Positions 44,516-53,945 of a stretch of 64,000 bases of DNA are shown one piece after another. Every line of letters starts with the position of its first letter. The stretch's first letter is position 1. Below the pieces are notes generated by a model, which worked only from the letters and a program-made list of their open reading frames with translations, did no database searches and was not told the DNA's origin. A program made the position numbers and the translations under genes. Location: NCBI RefSeq assembly GCF_001712755.1, contig NZ_MDKC01000034.1, forward strand, positions 186,001 to 250,000. Direction: 5' to 3'. This stretch comes from Gottfriedia luciferensis. GTDB lineage: Bacteria > Bacillota > Bacilli > Bacillales > Bacillaceae_G.

Positions 44516-45082
44516 ATGCAACAAGAAAGATTAAAAATGCTTATTAATTCAGCTTTATTTGCAGCAATTATTGGTATTCTATCTCAAGTATCTATTCCTT
44601 TGCCCTTTTCTCCTGTTCCAATCACAGGTCAAACTTTAGCAATCGGCTTAGCAGCTACAATTTTAGGTAAAAAATACGGAACAATCTCGTTACTTCTTTA
44701 TTTAGCACTTGGTGCGATCGGAATTCCGGTTTTCGCAGGTGGTGCTGCGGGGTTTGGCGTACTAGTGGGTTCAACGGGTGGTTATTTAATTGGATTTATT
44801 CCAACTATTTTCATCATCGCTTACTATATTGAAAAAACTAAGTTCACAGTTTTAAATGCAATGATTGCAAACACAATTGGAATGTTTGTAACGTTAATTT
44901 TTGGTACTGTGTGGTTAAAAATTGCAGCTTCTCTAAGCTGGCACGATGCAATGGCTTTCGGATTTTATCCATTCATTATTCTTGGATTAGTTAAAGCCTA
45001 TGTAGCATCTGCATTAGGTGTTATTATTGGAAAACGTTTAGCAAAAGCTAATTTATTAAAACGTGATGAAATTTCAGCGTAA
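44516..45082 (+). CDS. bioY: Biotin transporter substrate-binding protein BioY
   Basis: A 188-residue S-component of an ECF transporter with six helices. VSIPLPFSPVPITGQTLA, GAIGIPVFAGGAAGFGVLVGSTGGYLIGF and the WHDA region are BioY hallmarks. It binds biotin in the membrane and works with the shared EcfAA'T module encoded elsewhere. A BirA operator upstream ties it to biotin supply. Biotin is also the cofactor of the carboxylase operon 2 kb downstream, though the two are separate units. Confidence 0.95.
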   Translation: MQQERLKMLINSALFAAIIGILSQVSIPLPFSPVPITGQTLAIGLAATILGKKYGTISLLLYLALGAIGIPVFAGGAAGFGVLVGSTGGYLIGFIPTIFIIAYYIEKTKFTVLNAMIANTIGMFVTLIFGTVWLKIAASLSWHDAMAFGFYPFIILGLVKAYVASALGVIIGKRLAKANLLKRDEISA

Positions 45083-45085
45083 TAC

Positions 45086-45122
45086 AAAAAGAGCTCACTC
45101 TTATGATGTGAGCTCTTTTTTA
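45086..45122. terminator. Bidirectional terminator between bioY and the GDYXXLXY gene
   Basis: AAAAAGAGCTCAC/GTGAGCTCTTTTT, a perfect 13-bp stem with A and T runs at both sides. Confidence 0.92.
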
Positions 45123-45138
45123 TATTAAAAGGTTATTT

Positions 45139-45642
45139 TCATTGAACATCAACAGCTTTAACGACTGATCGATCTCCTTTTTGTTGGACTGTAACAATAT
45201 ACTTAGTTCCGCCTTGATTGTATTTGTCCATTTGGCTTTCAGGAATATAAAAGCGACCTAGATTATGGTTGATTACAATTTCTTCCTCTTCAGCAATATA
45301 TGTGTATTGAATAGTTGCTTTAATGTATTTTGAATGTTTTGGACGATGATCGGTTACATAATCAAATTGATAAATATCGTTTTGTCCCTTTTGAAAGACA
45401 ATATAAACTTTTTCCCCTTCTTTTGGTTTAGCTTCACCTTTCCAATTCTTCATTGTTATTGAGTCAAAATCATAAGATAGAGCCGCATAATGCCCTAATA
45501 AAGGTTCTACTGGATCCAAACTTTCTGACTTTATTTTAAACGTATCTGCTGACTGCTTAAAGTACATAATGTTGCCAAGTAAAGCTAGTAATAAAACAAA
45601 TTGAATTATTGAAAGTAAAAGTAATTTCTTCTTATTTTGCAT
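45139..45642 (-). CDS. GDYXXLXY-domain membrane-anchored protein
   Basis: A 167-residue protein with one N-terminal helix (LLLLSIIQFVLLLALLGNIMYF) and an extracytoplasmic domain with the family motif near residue 50 (here GHYAALSY) and the closing GRFYIPESQ. The start is chosen at the ATG (45642) behind GAGG; it overlaps the DUF2157 stop by 11 bp. Proteins of this family regularly follow DUF2157 membrane proteins; the pair's function is unknown. Confidence 0.82.
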   Translation of the reverse strand: MQNKKKLLLLSIIQFVLLLALLGNIMYFKQSADTFKIKSESLDPVEPLLGHYAALSYDFDSITMKNWKGEAKPKEGEKVYIVFQKGQNDIYQFDYVTDHRPKHSKYIKATIQYTYIAEEEEIVINHNLGRFYIPESQMDKYNQGGTKYIVTVQQKGDRSVVKAVDVQ

Positions 45643-46894
45643 GTTCATCACCTCTTGCTTTTTTCGATTGGGTATAGACAAAATATAGAACTACTGCAAG
45701 GATGATAAACACAATTGACTTACTTATAAATGAAACGGCAAATCCTGTATAAATTCCAATAACGAGTGAGGCAAATGTAATAAAACCTATAATGATGCTT
45801 CCTTTTTCCTGACCTGAAACACCTTTAAATAAACGGATACATGAATAAGCAAATAATATTAGTACGCCTACGATCATATTAGCTAATTTATCTTGAACCC
45901 CTAGTATCGGTAATAAGAATATGAATAAGAAGATCCAAAGATAATTATTAAACGGTTCATGGTCCTTCCACTTCTTGTACACAGTATAGATTGCTAGTAA
46001 AAGGATTAATAGAATAATCGTATTAAACAGTGGCACTGCAATTGGCTTTAAAAATCCATGAGAAAATTCCTTTTGTAACTCGTGAACTGCATCATATGAT
46101 CCTCCGAATAATGAAGTGAAAAATGTGAATAGCCATATGAATATAGTAAATACAGGTAGTAGTATATAATCAATAATTCCACGTTCATTTAAATACCAAA
46201 GAATAAACACTACTAGAATAATTGGCATCATATATTGGCGATCTGAAAATGTCTGGAAAAACATAATGATAATATAGCCTAGAAATGTGTAATTAAAGCT
46301 GGTATTCCATCGATTCTGCATTAATCTCAAGAAATAAATTGAACAAAGTAACAATGGAAATTGAAGTAGATAAACATGTGCCGTTTCTATTCCAGCACTA
46401 TAGCTCAAACTAAAAAATCCGATTCCTAAGAAAAGATAATAGAACATATTATGCTTTAATACATAATAGTAAAGAAACGCGAGCAACGTCCAAGTAATTA
46501 GAAATACTGGACTATCACTAGAAAATTGATACATTTGTACAATTAAAACGAAAGCACATGCGTATCCAATTACATTAATAAAGTTTAAACAATGCCCAAA
46601 CAACTCTTTACCCTTTTGATAGCTTATAAATGCAACTGTATGGAAAACCAATAGTGTTACAAAAATAATGACTAATCTCATAGTTTGGCTAAAGTCGTTC
46701 CAGTTACTGCCCACAAGCGCTAAAATTGCAAATGCTACAAGTAATGCAATTAAAAATGGCACAATATCCCCTAAAAACGATTGCTTTTCAGCTTTCGTTC
46801 GGTGCCTTTCATATTCTAGTATTCGATTTAAAGAGTCTTCATCTAGTAAGTTCTGTTTGTGCCATTCTTTTAGCTTTTGATCTAATTTACTCAT
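45632..46894 (-). CDS. DUF2157 multi-helix membrane protein
   Basis: A 420-residue protein: a charged N-terminal 45 residues (KLDQKLKEWHKQNLLDEDSLNRIL) followed by about twelve hydrophobic helices. The N-terminal segment plus polytopic body is the DUF2157 layout. AAGGGGGGAAG precedes the ATG. It overlaps the following GDYXXLXY gene, a common pairing across bacteria with no known role. Confidence 0.82.
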   Translation of the reverse strand: MSKLDQKLKEWHKQNLLDEDSLNRILEYERHRTKAEKQSFLGDIVPFLIALLVAFAILALVGSNWNDFSQTMRLVIIFVTLLVFHTVAFISYQKGKELFGHCLNFINVIGYACAFVLIVQMYQFSSDSPVFLITWTLLAFLYYYVLKHNMFYYLFLGIGFFSLSYSAGIETAHVYLLQFPLLLCSIYFLRLMQNRWNTSFNYTFLGYIIIMFFQTFSDRQYMMPIILVVFILWYLNERGIIDYILLPVFTIFIWLFTFFTSLFGGSYDAVHELQKEFSHGFLKPIAVPLFNTIILLILLLAIYTVYKKWKDHEPFNNYLWIFLFIFLLPILGVQDKLANMIVGVLILFAYSCIRLFKGVSGQEKGSIIIGFITFASLVIGIYTGFAVSFISKSIVFIILAVVLYFVYTQSKKARGDEHAK

Positions 46895-47115
46895 TTAACT
46901 TCCCCCCTTTTAGTAACAGCTTAATAAACTACTTCCATTATTATTATAATTTCTTAATAATATATAAATTACCTCTAAATCTAAAATTTTATTGAATATA
47001 TCTATTAATCTACAAGGAAATGATGAATCAAACGTTTGTTTAATTCATTTATTCCCCCTTTAGGCTTTGACAGATTGACTAAGTGACGACAGTAGATTAC
47101 CTCATTTAATATCAA

Positions 47116-47147
47116 TAAAAAAAACAGCCCTATGTTTTGGGCTGTTT
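47116..47147 (-). terminator. Terminator of the leucine-degradation operon
   Basis: AAACAGCCC/GGGCTGTTT stem (47122-47130, 47139-47147) followed by a U run on the minus strand. Confidence 0.92.
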
Positions 47148-47156
47148 CTCTATAAC

Positions 47157-48686
47157 TTATACCGGATAAACACCATGCTTTTTCGTAGCAGGAGTTTCAT
47201 ATGATTCTGAGTAATAAGCAAAACGTTTAATTAGCTCTGTACGTAGCTCTTCTGGTTGAATAACTACATCTACTACTAATTCAGATGCTAAGCGGTAAAT
47301 ATCGATATCTTCAGCATACTCTTTACGTTTTTCTTGGATAAAGGCAGCTTGTTCTTCTTTTGGTAAGCTTGCAATTTTCTTTGCATACACTGCGTTTACT
47401 GCTGCTTCAGGACCCATTACAGCGATCTGAGCAGATGGGAATGCAATGACACAGTCTGTTTCAAATGCAGGGCCAGCCATTGCGTATAGTCCAGCACCAT
47501 AAGCTTTACGAACGATAACTGAGATTTTTGGAACAGATGCATTACTCATGCTATAAAGCATTTTTGCACCATGGCGGATAATTCCTGCACGCTCTACTTT
47601 AGTACCAATCATGAAACCAGGTACATCCATTAAGAATAATAAAGGAATATGGTAAGCATCACATAAATTAATGAATTTAGCTGCTTTATCCGCTGAATCA
47701 TGGAATAATACGCCACCTTTAACTCTCGGTTGGTTAGCAATAATTCCTACACTACGTCCATCTAATCTAGCAAAACCAGTCACTAGTTCAGGTGCAAATA
47801 GCTTTTTAATTTCAAAGAATGAATCTTCATCAACTACTCGGTCGATAAATTCATAAATAGAAAATGGTACGTTTTGATTGCTTGGTATAATTTCTGCTAA
47901 AGACTTTTCCTTTTGAACAGGATTTTTAGCCTCAACAATAGGAGCCCCTTGCTTGAAATTAGTTGGTAAGTAAGATAAATAATCTTTTAACTTCGCAATT
48001 GCTTCTTCTTCTGACTCACACAATACATCTCCGCAGCCTGAAACTGAACAGTGCATTCTAGCTCCACCCATTTCTTCGAGTGTAACTTTTTCACCAATTA
48101 CCATTTCAGCCATACGAGGTGATCCTAAGTACATTGAAGAATTACCTTCAACCATAAATACTGAATCACAGAATGCAGGAATATAAGCTCCCCCTGCAGC
48201 AGAAGGTCCAAATAATAAGCAGATTTGAGGTACTTGACCTGATAGCTTAATTTGGTTGTGGAATATACGTCCAGCACCACGTCTACCAGGGAACATGAAT
48301 ACTTGATCCGTAATACGTGCTCCTGCAGAATCCACTAAATAAATTAGTGGTACTAGCATTTTTAAACATGTTTCTTGAATGCGGATGATTTTTTCTACTG
48401 TTTTTTCGCCCCATGAACCTGCTTTTACAGTTGAATCATTCGCCATTACACATACAGTACGGCCATCAATTTTACCAATACCTGTTACGATGCCATCTGC
48501 TGGAAATTCGTCATTCATACAGTTCGCAAAGAAACCATCTTCCACGAAACTGTCTTTATCTAAAAGTTGATTAATTCTTTCTCTTGCAAAGAGCTTACCA
48601 ATTTTGGCATTGCTCTCATGATATTTTTCTTTCCCACCAGAAAGTATTTGTTCTTTTCGAGCTTGATATGTTGCTTCGTTTGACAT
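47157..48686 (-). CDS. yngE: Methylcrotonyl-CoA-type carboxylase, carboxyltransferase subunit
   Basis: A 509-residue carboxyltransferase. The crotonase-fold halves are visible: SAGARITDQVFMFPGRRGAGRIF and GPSAAGGAYIPAF in the first, ADKAAKFINLCDAYHIPLLFLMDVPGFMIGTKVE and KAYGAGLYAMAGPAF in the second. It moves CO2 from carboxybiotin to an acyl-CoA. By position (last gene after dehydrogenase, biotin carboxylase, biotin carrier, HMG-CoA lyase, hydratase) the acceptor is most likely 3-methylcrotonyl-CoA. Confidence 0.92.
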   Translation of the reverse strand: MSNEATYQARKEQILSGGKEKYHESNAKIGKLFARERINQLLDKDSFVEDGFFANCMNDEFPADGIVTGIGKIDGRTVCVMANDSTVKAGSWGEKTVEKIIRIQETCLKMLVPLIYLVDSAGARITDQVFMFPGRRGAGRIFHNQIKLSGQVPQICLLFGPSAAGGAYIPAFCDSVFMVEGNSSMYLGSPRMAEMVIGEKVTLEEMGGARMHCSVSGCGDVLCESEEEAIAKLKDYLSYLPTNFKQGAPIVEAKNPVQKEKSLAEIIPSNQNVPFSIYEFIDRVVDEDSFFEIKKLFAPELVTGFARLDGRSVGIIANQPRVKGGVLFHDSADKAAKFINLCDAYHIPLLFLMDVPGFMIGTKVERAGIIRHGAKMLYSMSNASVPKISVIVRKAYGAGLYAMAGPAFETDCVIAFPSAQIAVMGPEAAVNAVYAKKIASLPKEEQAAFIQEKRKEYAEDIDIYRLASELVVDVVIQPEELRTELIKRFAYYSESYETPATKKHGVYPV

Positions 48687-48690
48687 GCAA

Positions 48691-49467
48691 TTACTCTCCT
48701 TTATATTGCGGCTTACGCTTTTCTTGAAATGCTACTAAACCTTCCATACGGTCGTTTGTATGCAGTAAAGTTTCATATTCATAAGTTTCTAATCTTAGTC
48801 CTAAATCTAATGGAAGATCGAAACCGCGTTGAATTGCCTTTTTTGCTGCACGGATTGCAAGAGGACCTTTACTTGCGATTGTTTCGCATATTTCAAGCGC
48901 CTTATTTTGTAATTCATCTATTTCAACAACATGTTCTAGAATGCCGTAGCCTTCAGCCTCATGTGCATTTAAACGTTTGCCAGTAAAGATTAGTTCTTTC
49001 GCTCTCCCAAGTCCAATTAAACGTGGAAGTCTTTGTGTACCACCAGCACCCGGAATAATCGCTAAAGATGTCTCCGGTAAACCGACAATTGCTTCTTTAT
49101 GAGCAATTCTTAAATCACACGCTAAAGCAAGTTCAAGTCCTCCACCTAGGGCAACTCCATTGATTGCTGCTATTGTTGGCATAGGTAATCTTTCCACTTT
49201 TTCAAAAAGTGTCCCGATTTTTTCTACAGTTTCTCGAGCCTCACTCTCAGTCATGCCTCTTCTTTCTTTTAAATCAGCACCACTGCAGAAGTAAGATGAT
49301 CCACTACCAGTAAATATGACAGCACGCACAGAAGATTTCTTTAACTCATCCATTTGTCCATGAAGAGCATCTAGTAACTCACGTGATAATGAATTAGCTG
49401 CATTTGTACGATTTAAAGTAAGAATTCTAATATGACCGATATCACTTACTAATAAACTTGATTCCAT
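48691..49467 (-). CDS. yngF: Enoyl-CoA hydratase (probable methylglutaconyl-CoA hydratase)
   Basis: A 258-residue crotonase. GVALGGGLELALACDLRIA and VGLPETSLAIIPGAGGTQRLPRLIG give the oxyanion hole and the catalytic glutamates. In leucine breakdown it hydrates 3-methylglutaconyl-CoA to HMG-CoA, matching its place between HMG-CoA lyase and carboxyltransferase genes. AAAGGAGAG lies before the ATG, a ribosome site shared by nearly every gene of the operon. Confidence 0.9.
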   Translation of the reverse strand: MESSLLVSDIGHIRILTLNRTNAANSLSRELLDALHGQMDELKKSSVRAVIFTGSGSSYFCSGADLKERRGMTESEARETVEKIGTLFEKVERLPMPTIAAINGVALGGGLELALACDLRIAHKEAIVGLPETSLAIIPGAGGTQRLPRLIGLGRAKELIFTGKRLNAHEAEGYGILEHVVEIDELQNKALEICETIASKGPLAIRAAKKAIQRGFDLPLDLGLRLETYEYETLLHTNDRMEGLVAFQEKRKPQYKGE

Positions 49468-50379
49468 TTAAATACTCTCCTTTGAACCATTCCATACGGA
49501 AAATAGCTTACTAACTGGTTTTAAGTTCATTTGTTCAGAGATATATGAAGTAGCTTGATGAAGTTTCTTTTCATCCACATTAGTTGTAATACCTAAATTA
49601 TGAAGTAATGAAACAACATCTTCCGTAGCTACATTACCACTAGCTCCTGGTGCATATGGACAACCACCTAGTCCACCATTTGATGAATCAAATTTTTCAA
49701 TTCCAAATAGTAAAGAAGTATATAGGTTTGCAATAGCACGACCATATGTATCATGGAAATGCATTGCAATTCGATTAACTGGTACTTCTTTAACTAGATT
49801 TTCTAAAAATTGATTTACCTGAAGCGGATTAGCAATTCCAATTGTATCGCCTAAGGAAATTTCATCTACTCCACAATCTAGTAATTGGTTTGCCAGATTG
49901 ATCACCTTCATTTGGTCTACAGCACCCTCATATGGGCAACCAAATACAGTTGAAATATATGCTCTAGTAGTCTTTTTATTATTTTTACATTCTGTAATCA
50001 TTGAGCGAATATCGCTCATTGAATGCTCGGTACTCGCGTTTTTATTTTTTAAATTATGTGTTTCGCTAGCAGAAACAAAAAAATTAATTTCATCTGCATC
50101 TACTTCAAATGCACTCATTAACCCTCTTTTATTAGGAACAAGAGCTGCATAAGTAACCCCATCTTTTTTCTTAAGTCTCGTAAATAGATCTACCGAGTCA
50201 CTTAATTGAGGAATCCAGTCTGGTCTCACAAACGATGAAACTTCTATATAAGACAAACCACTCTCTACTAATAAATTGATCCACTCAAGCTTCTTTTCAG
50301 TGGAAACAAACTGTTTTTCATTTTGCAAACCATCACGTGGACCTACTTCTCTTATAAAAGCCGATTGAGGTAGCTTCAT
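49468..50379 (-). CDS. yngG: Hydroxymethylglutaryl-CoA lyase
   Basis: A 303-residue TIM-barrel lyase. VGPRDGLQNE near residue 13 holds the R and D of the active site, HFHDTYGRA the metal histidines, and GGLGGCPYAPGASGN the catalytic-cysteine signature. It splits HMG-CoA into acetoacetate and acetyl-CoA, the last step of leucine degradation. Start ATG at 50379 (GTG three bases upstream is possible), nine bases behind AGGAG. Confidence 0.93.
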   Translation of the reverse strand: MKLPQSAFIREVGPRDGLQNEKQFVSTEKKLEWINLLVESGLSYIEVSSFVRPDWIPQLSDSVDLFTRLKKKDGVTYAALVPNKRGLMSAFEVDADEINFFVSASETHNLKNKNASTEHSMSDIRSMITECKNNKKTTRAYISTVFGCPYEGAVDQMKVINLANQLLDCGVDEISLGDTIGIANPLQVNQFLENLVKEVPVNRIAMHFHDTYGRAIANLYTSLLFGIEKFDSSNGGLGGCPYAPGASGNVATEDVVSLLHNLGITTNVDEKKLHQATSYISEQMNLKPVSKLFSVWNGSKESI

Positions 50380-50391
50380 CACTAATAACTC

Positions 50392-50613
50392 CTAACCTAG
50401 TTTTTCAACTTGAATTAAAGAGTCGCCCTCGTTTACAAAATCGCCTTCGTTAACGAACACATTTACGACTTTACATTTATAAGGAGCAGCATGCGGAATT
50501 TCCATTTTCATAGATTCTAAGATTACATAATCTTGATCACTACTAATTTCGTCTCCTACAGATACAAGACATTTCCATACGCTTCCAGCCATCATTGCAG
50601 TTAAGTTTTCCAT
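50392..50613 (-). CDS. yngHB: Biotin/lipoyl carrier protein
   Basis: A 73-residue single biotinyl domain. The biotin lysine is in ESMKME (about residue 36), and the domain starts MAGSVWKCLVSVGDEI and ends VNEGDSLIQVEKLG. It carries carboxybiotin between the biotin carboxylase (12 bp upstream) and the carboxyltransferase. A free-standing carrier is the YngHB arrangement. Confidence 0.93.
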   Translation of the reverse strand: MENLTAMMAGSVWKCLVSVGDEISSDQDYVILESMKMEIPHAAPYKCKVVNVFVNEGDFVNEGDSLIQVEKLG

Positions 50614-50624
50614 TTTTAATTACC

Positions 50625-51965
50625 TCATTTCACTTTTTGATATTCGCTAATAAAACTTGTTGTATAGTCGCCTTCTTGGAATGCATTCGTTGAAAGAATA
50701 TCAATCAAAAACGGCAGATTTGTTTTAATACCTTCAATTTCTACCTTTTTAAGATAATTGTGCAGTTGAACTACTGCTTCTTTTCTTGTATTAGCCGTAA
50801 CAATTACTTTCGCTAATAGTGGATCATAAAATGGTGATACAACCCATCCATCATAAAGATGTGTATCAATACGTACACCAATCTCCTCTGGGAAGTTACA
50901 GTGATGAACTGTTCCTGGCGATGGGAAGAAAGTTTTAGGATCCTCAGCATACACTCTTACTTCGATAGAGTGACCATTCATTTCTACATGAGTTGGGCGA
51001 ATTGGAAGTGTTTCACCAAATGTGATACGGAACTGCCATTCAACTAGATCAATTCCTGTAATTCCTTCTGTTACACCGTGCTCAACTTGTAATCTAGTAT
51101 TCATTTCTAAGAAGTAAATATTTTCTTTTTCATCAACTAAAAATTCAATTGTTCCCACGTTTACATATTTCATTTGATTAGCAATTGTGAGGGCATATTC
51201 TTCAAGTTTCTTTCTACCTTGTGGAGAAAGGAATGGTGATGGTGCTTCCTCAACAACTTTTTGGTTTCTTCTTTGAATTGAACAATCTCTTTCAAATAAG
51301 AAAACAGCGTTGCCATGAGTATCAGCAGCGATTTGTGCTTCAATATGTCTCGGTTTAATAATCGCTTTTTCAATGAATACATCATCATTTGCAAAAAATT
51401 GGAGAGCTCTCGTTTGTGTTGTTAAAAATTCTTTTTCTAGCTGTGCTTCGTTTTCGATTAACTTCATACCAATTCCGCCGCCACCACTAGAAGCTTTTAA
51501 CATAACAGGATAGCCAATTTGTTCTGCTATTTCTCTTGCTTCTTCAACTGATTGAATTGGGTGAGAATTTCCTTTAATTAATGGAATGTTTAATTGTTCC
51601 ATTATTTGTCTAGCTCTAATTTTTTCGCCCATCATCTCTAGATGCTCTGGCTTAGGACCAACAAATAAAATGCCCGCTTCTTTACATTTTCTAGCAAAAT
51701 CACTATTTTCTGATAAGAAGCCATATCCTGCATGAATGGCTGTTACATTATTTTCTTTTGCAATTTTTATAATTAAATCAGCGTTTAAATACGTATCTTT
51801 TGTATGATTCCCTTTTAAAGAAAAAGCTTCATCACTTAACTTAACATGCAAACTTTCTTTATCAGCATCTGAGTAAACTGCCACAGTTTGATAACGAAGC
51901 TTTTTACATGTTTCGATAATTCTACATGCGATTTCCCCGCGGTTTGCAATAAGTATTTTGATCAT
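50625..51965 (-). CDS. yngHA: Biotin carboxylase subunit of the acyl-CoA carboxylase
   Basis: A 446-residue ATP-grasp carboxylase from ATG 51965 behind AAGGAGAG. LIANRGEIACRI, the glycine-rich ASSGGGGIGMKL, and EMNTRLQVEHGVTE are the biotin carboxylase hallmarks. It carboxylates the biotin of the adjacent carrier using ATP and bicarbonate. A second biotin carboxylase for fatty acid synthesis (AccC) is expected elsewhere. Confidence 0.94.
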   Translation of the reverse strand: MIKILIANRGEIACRIIETCKKLRYQTVAVYSDADKESLHVKLSDEAFSLKGNHTKDTYLNADLIIKIAKENNVTAIHAGYGFLSENSDFARKCKEAGILFVGPKPEHLEMMGEKIRARQIMEQLNIPLIKGNSHPIQSVEEAREIAEQIGYPVMLKASSGGGGIGMKLIENEAQLEKEFLTTQTRALQFFANDDVFIEKAIIKPRHIEAQIAADTHGNAVFLFERDCSIQRRNQKVVEEAPSPFLSPQGRKKLEEYALTIANQMKYVNVGTIEFLVDEKENIYFLEMNTRLQVEHGVTEGITGIDLVEWQFRITFGETLPIRPTHVEMNGHSIEVRVYAEDPKTFFPSPGTVHHCNFPEEIGVRIDTHLYDGWVVSPFYDPLLAKVIVTANTRKEAVVQLHNYLKKVEIEGIKTNLPFLIDILSTNAFQEGDYTTSFISEYQKVK

Positions 51966-51976
51966 ATTCTCTCTCC

Positions 51977-53122
51977 TTATCGGCATCCTAATTGACGTGC
52001 AATTACCATACGTTGAATTTCTGATGTACCTTCACCAATTTCAAGTAACTTAGCATCACGCACTAAACGTTCAATGCCATACTCTTTCATGTAGCCATAT
52101 CCACCATGAATTTGTAATGATTCATTCGCAATTTTGGAAGCGATTTCAGATGCGTATAACTTAGCGAATGCCGCTTCTTTCGTAAACGGTTTTCCATTGT
52201 CTTTTAACCATGCAGCTTTGTGTACCATATTTCTTGCTAACTCAATTCCCATAGCCATATCAGCTAATTTAAATTGAATAGCTTGGAAACTAGATAAAGG
52301 TTGTTTAAATTGTTTACGTTCTTTTGCATATACTAATGCTTTATCAAAAGCCTTTTGTGCAATTCCTACAGCAAGTGCTGCAATTGAAATTCTACCACCA
52401 TCTAATGTATATAAGAATTGGCCAAAACCTTTATCAGGATTGCCAAGAATATTATCTTTTGGAACACGTACGCCATCTAATACAATTTGTGTCGTATTAG
52501 AAGCACGAACACCCATCTTGTCGTAAGGATCTGTAATTGTTAATCCTTCTGAATCAGTTGGTACGATAAACGCACAAATATTTTTCTTTCCTTTTTCATC
52601 AATAGAAGTATAAGCAGTTACGATAATTGTGTTAGAATACTGAGCATTTGTAATCCAGCATTTTTCACCAGTAATCACATACTCATCACCGTCTAATACT
52701 GCTTTTGTTTGTGTCCCACCAGCATCAGAACCCGCATTTGGCTCAGTTAAACCGAAAGCTCCAAGCGTTTTTCCTTGTGCCATTGGAACTAAGTATTTTT
52801 GCTTTTGTTCCTCTGTACCAAAATAGTAAATTGGAGAAGCACCTAATGAACAAGTTGCAGCAAAACTTAAACCTGTTCCTCCACATGCACGTCCTATTTC
52901 CTCTACAGCTAACGCATAACTAATTGTATCGCCACCGCTACCGCCATACTCTTCAGGGAACGGAATTCCTAATAAACCTAATTCACCCATTTTTTTGAAC
53001 GTTTCAATTGGGAATTTGCTATCACGATCAAGTTCCTCTGCAAAAGGCTCAATTTCCTTCGCTGCGAAATCTCGTACCATTTCTTGAATCATTTGCTGTT
53101 CTTTAGATAATAAAAAATCCAT
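51977..53122 (-). CDS. yngJ: Acyl-CoA dehydrogenase (probable isovaleryl-CoA dehydrogenase)
   Basis: A 381-residue flavoenzyme. FGLTEPNAGSDAGG is the flavin site, QIHGGYGYMKEYGIERLVRDAKL the second family signature, and IGEGTSEIQR the catalytic-loop region. The glutamate there is the catalytic position of short/medium-chain dehydrogenases; mammalian isovaleryl-CoA dehydrogenase uses a different glutamate, so the substrate is inferred from the operon. It is the first gene of the leucine-degradation operon. Confidence 0.9.
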   Translation of the reverse strand: MDFLLSKEQQMIQEMVRDFAAKEIEPFAEELDRDSKFPIETFKKMGELGLLGIPFPEEYGGSGGDTISYALAVEEIGRACGGTGLSFAATCSLGASPIYYFGTEEQKQKYLVPMAQGKTLGAFGLTEPNAGSDAGGTQTKAVLDGDEYVITGEKCWITNAQYSNTIIVTAYTSIDEKGKKNICAFIVPTDSEGLTITDPYDKMGVRASNTTQIVLDGVRVPKDNILGNPDKGFGQFLYTLDGGRISIAALAVGIAQKAFDKALVYAKERKQFKQPLSSFQAIQFKLADMAMGIELARNMVHKAAWLKDNGKPFTKEAAFAKLYASEIASKIANESLQIHGGYGYMKEYGIERLVRDAKLLEIGEGTSEIQRMVIARQLGCR

Positions 53123-53152
53123 GTGTTAGTCACTCTCCTTTTAATATTTAGG

Positions 53153-53206
53153 TACGTTTTAAAAAACGTAAGAATGTCTCCAACTGCAGCACATAGCAGT
53201 GGAGTC
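53153..53206 (-). promoter_or_regulatory. Palindrome and hairpin upstream of the leucine-degradation operon
   Basis: TACGTTTT-AA-AAAACGTA (53153-53170) lies 30 bp before the dehydrogenase start, a possible operator. Next to it CTCCAACTGC/GCAGTGGAG (53178-53187, 53196-53204) can form a hairpin without a U run. No clear promoter could be read. Confidence 0.5.
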
Positions 53207-53376
53207 TCATATTTCGTGTATAAGAAATAAATATTTTAGTCTTACAATTGATAATATTCGATATTTTCTACCATTTTCCTTTAATCTATGTTCGACAAAT
53301 TGAGACAAGAAAGGAAATGTTAGGAAAAGTGGGAGGATCGTGGGGATGTAGTCTGAATTTCTATTGAATGGTGAGT

Positions 53377-53604
53377 TGCAGATATGTCTTAGAGGGGGTG
53401 CAATTAAGCTGTTCTTAGTGCAAATAAGTCTCAGAGGAGTGCAATTAAGCTGTTCATCAGTGCAAATAAAAGGCGAGCTACAAATAAAAATGGCAATACT
53501 GCAATTAAAATAACGATATCTGCAATTAAAATCATCAAAACTACAATTAAAATCATCAAAACTACAATTAAATTCGTTAAAAATGCAATTAAGATGAAAA
53601 GTTA
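53377..53604. repeat. Tandem array of about eleven 21-bp units
   Basis: TGCAATTAA-like starts occur at 53377, 53399, 53419, 53440, 53461, 53479, 53500, 53521, 53542, 53563 and 53584: mostly 21 bp apart. The last six units are AT-rich (TGCAATTAAAATCATCAAAA form) and nearly identical; the first ones carry GCTGTTC and AGAGG tails. No open frame. It lies in the 823-bp gap between the leucine operon and the peptidase gene. In the rest of that gap (53207-53376, 53605-53945) I see only AT-rich sequence. Confidence 0.85.
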
Positions 53605-53945
53605 CCCATACCAGTTAAGGTATTACACACTAAAAATGGCACAACTGTTGATTTTTCAAATGGAAAAATAGCAAGTTGCTCTAATATTGTTTAAATCAAT
53701 TAAAAAAACTGATACGAATCTATTAAAAACGGTTTATTTTTACTATAAATGAAAAGTATCTTTCATTTACTACTACTTTTTAACCAATTCTTAATACATA
53801 ATAGCGAAAATTAAAAATGGTAAAATATTACTTTATTAGAATAAAATGGTAGTTTTATTAAAAAATACTAATTATAATAGAAAATGTTCTTAATGAGAAT
53901 GACTCCTTGTTCTTAATTAAGAAACAACATCTACGAGGTGATAGA

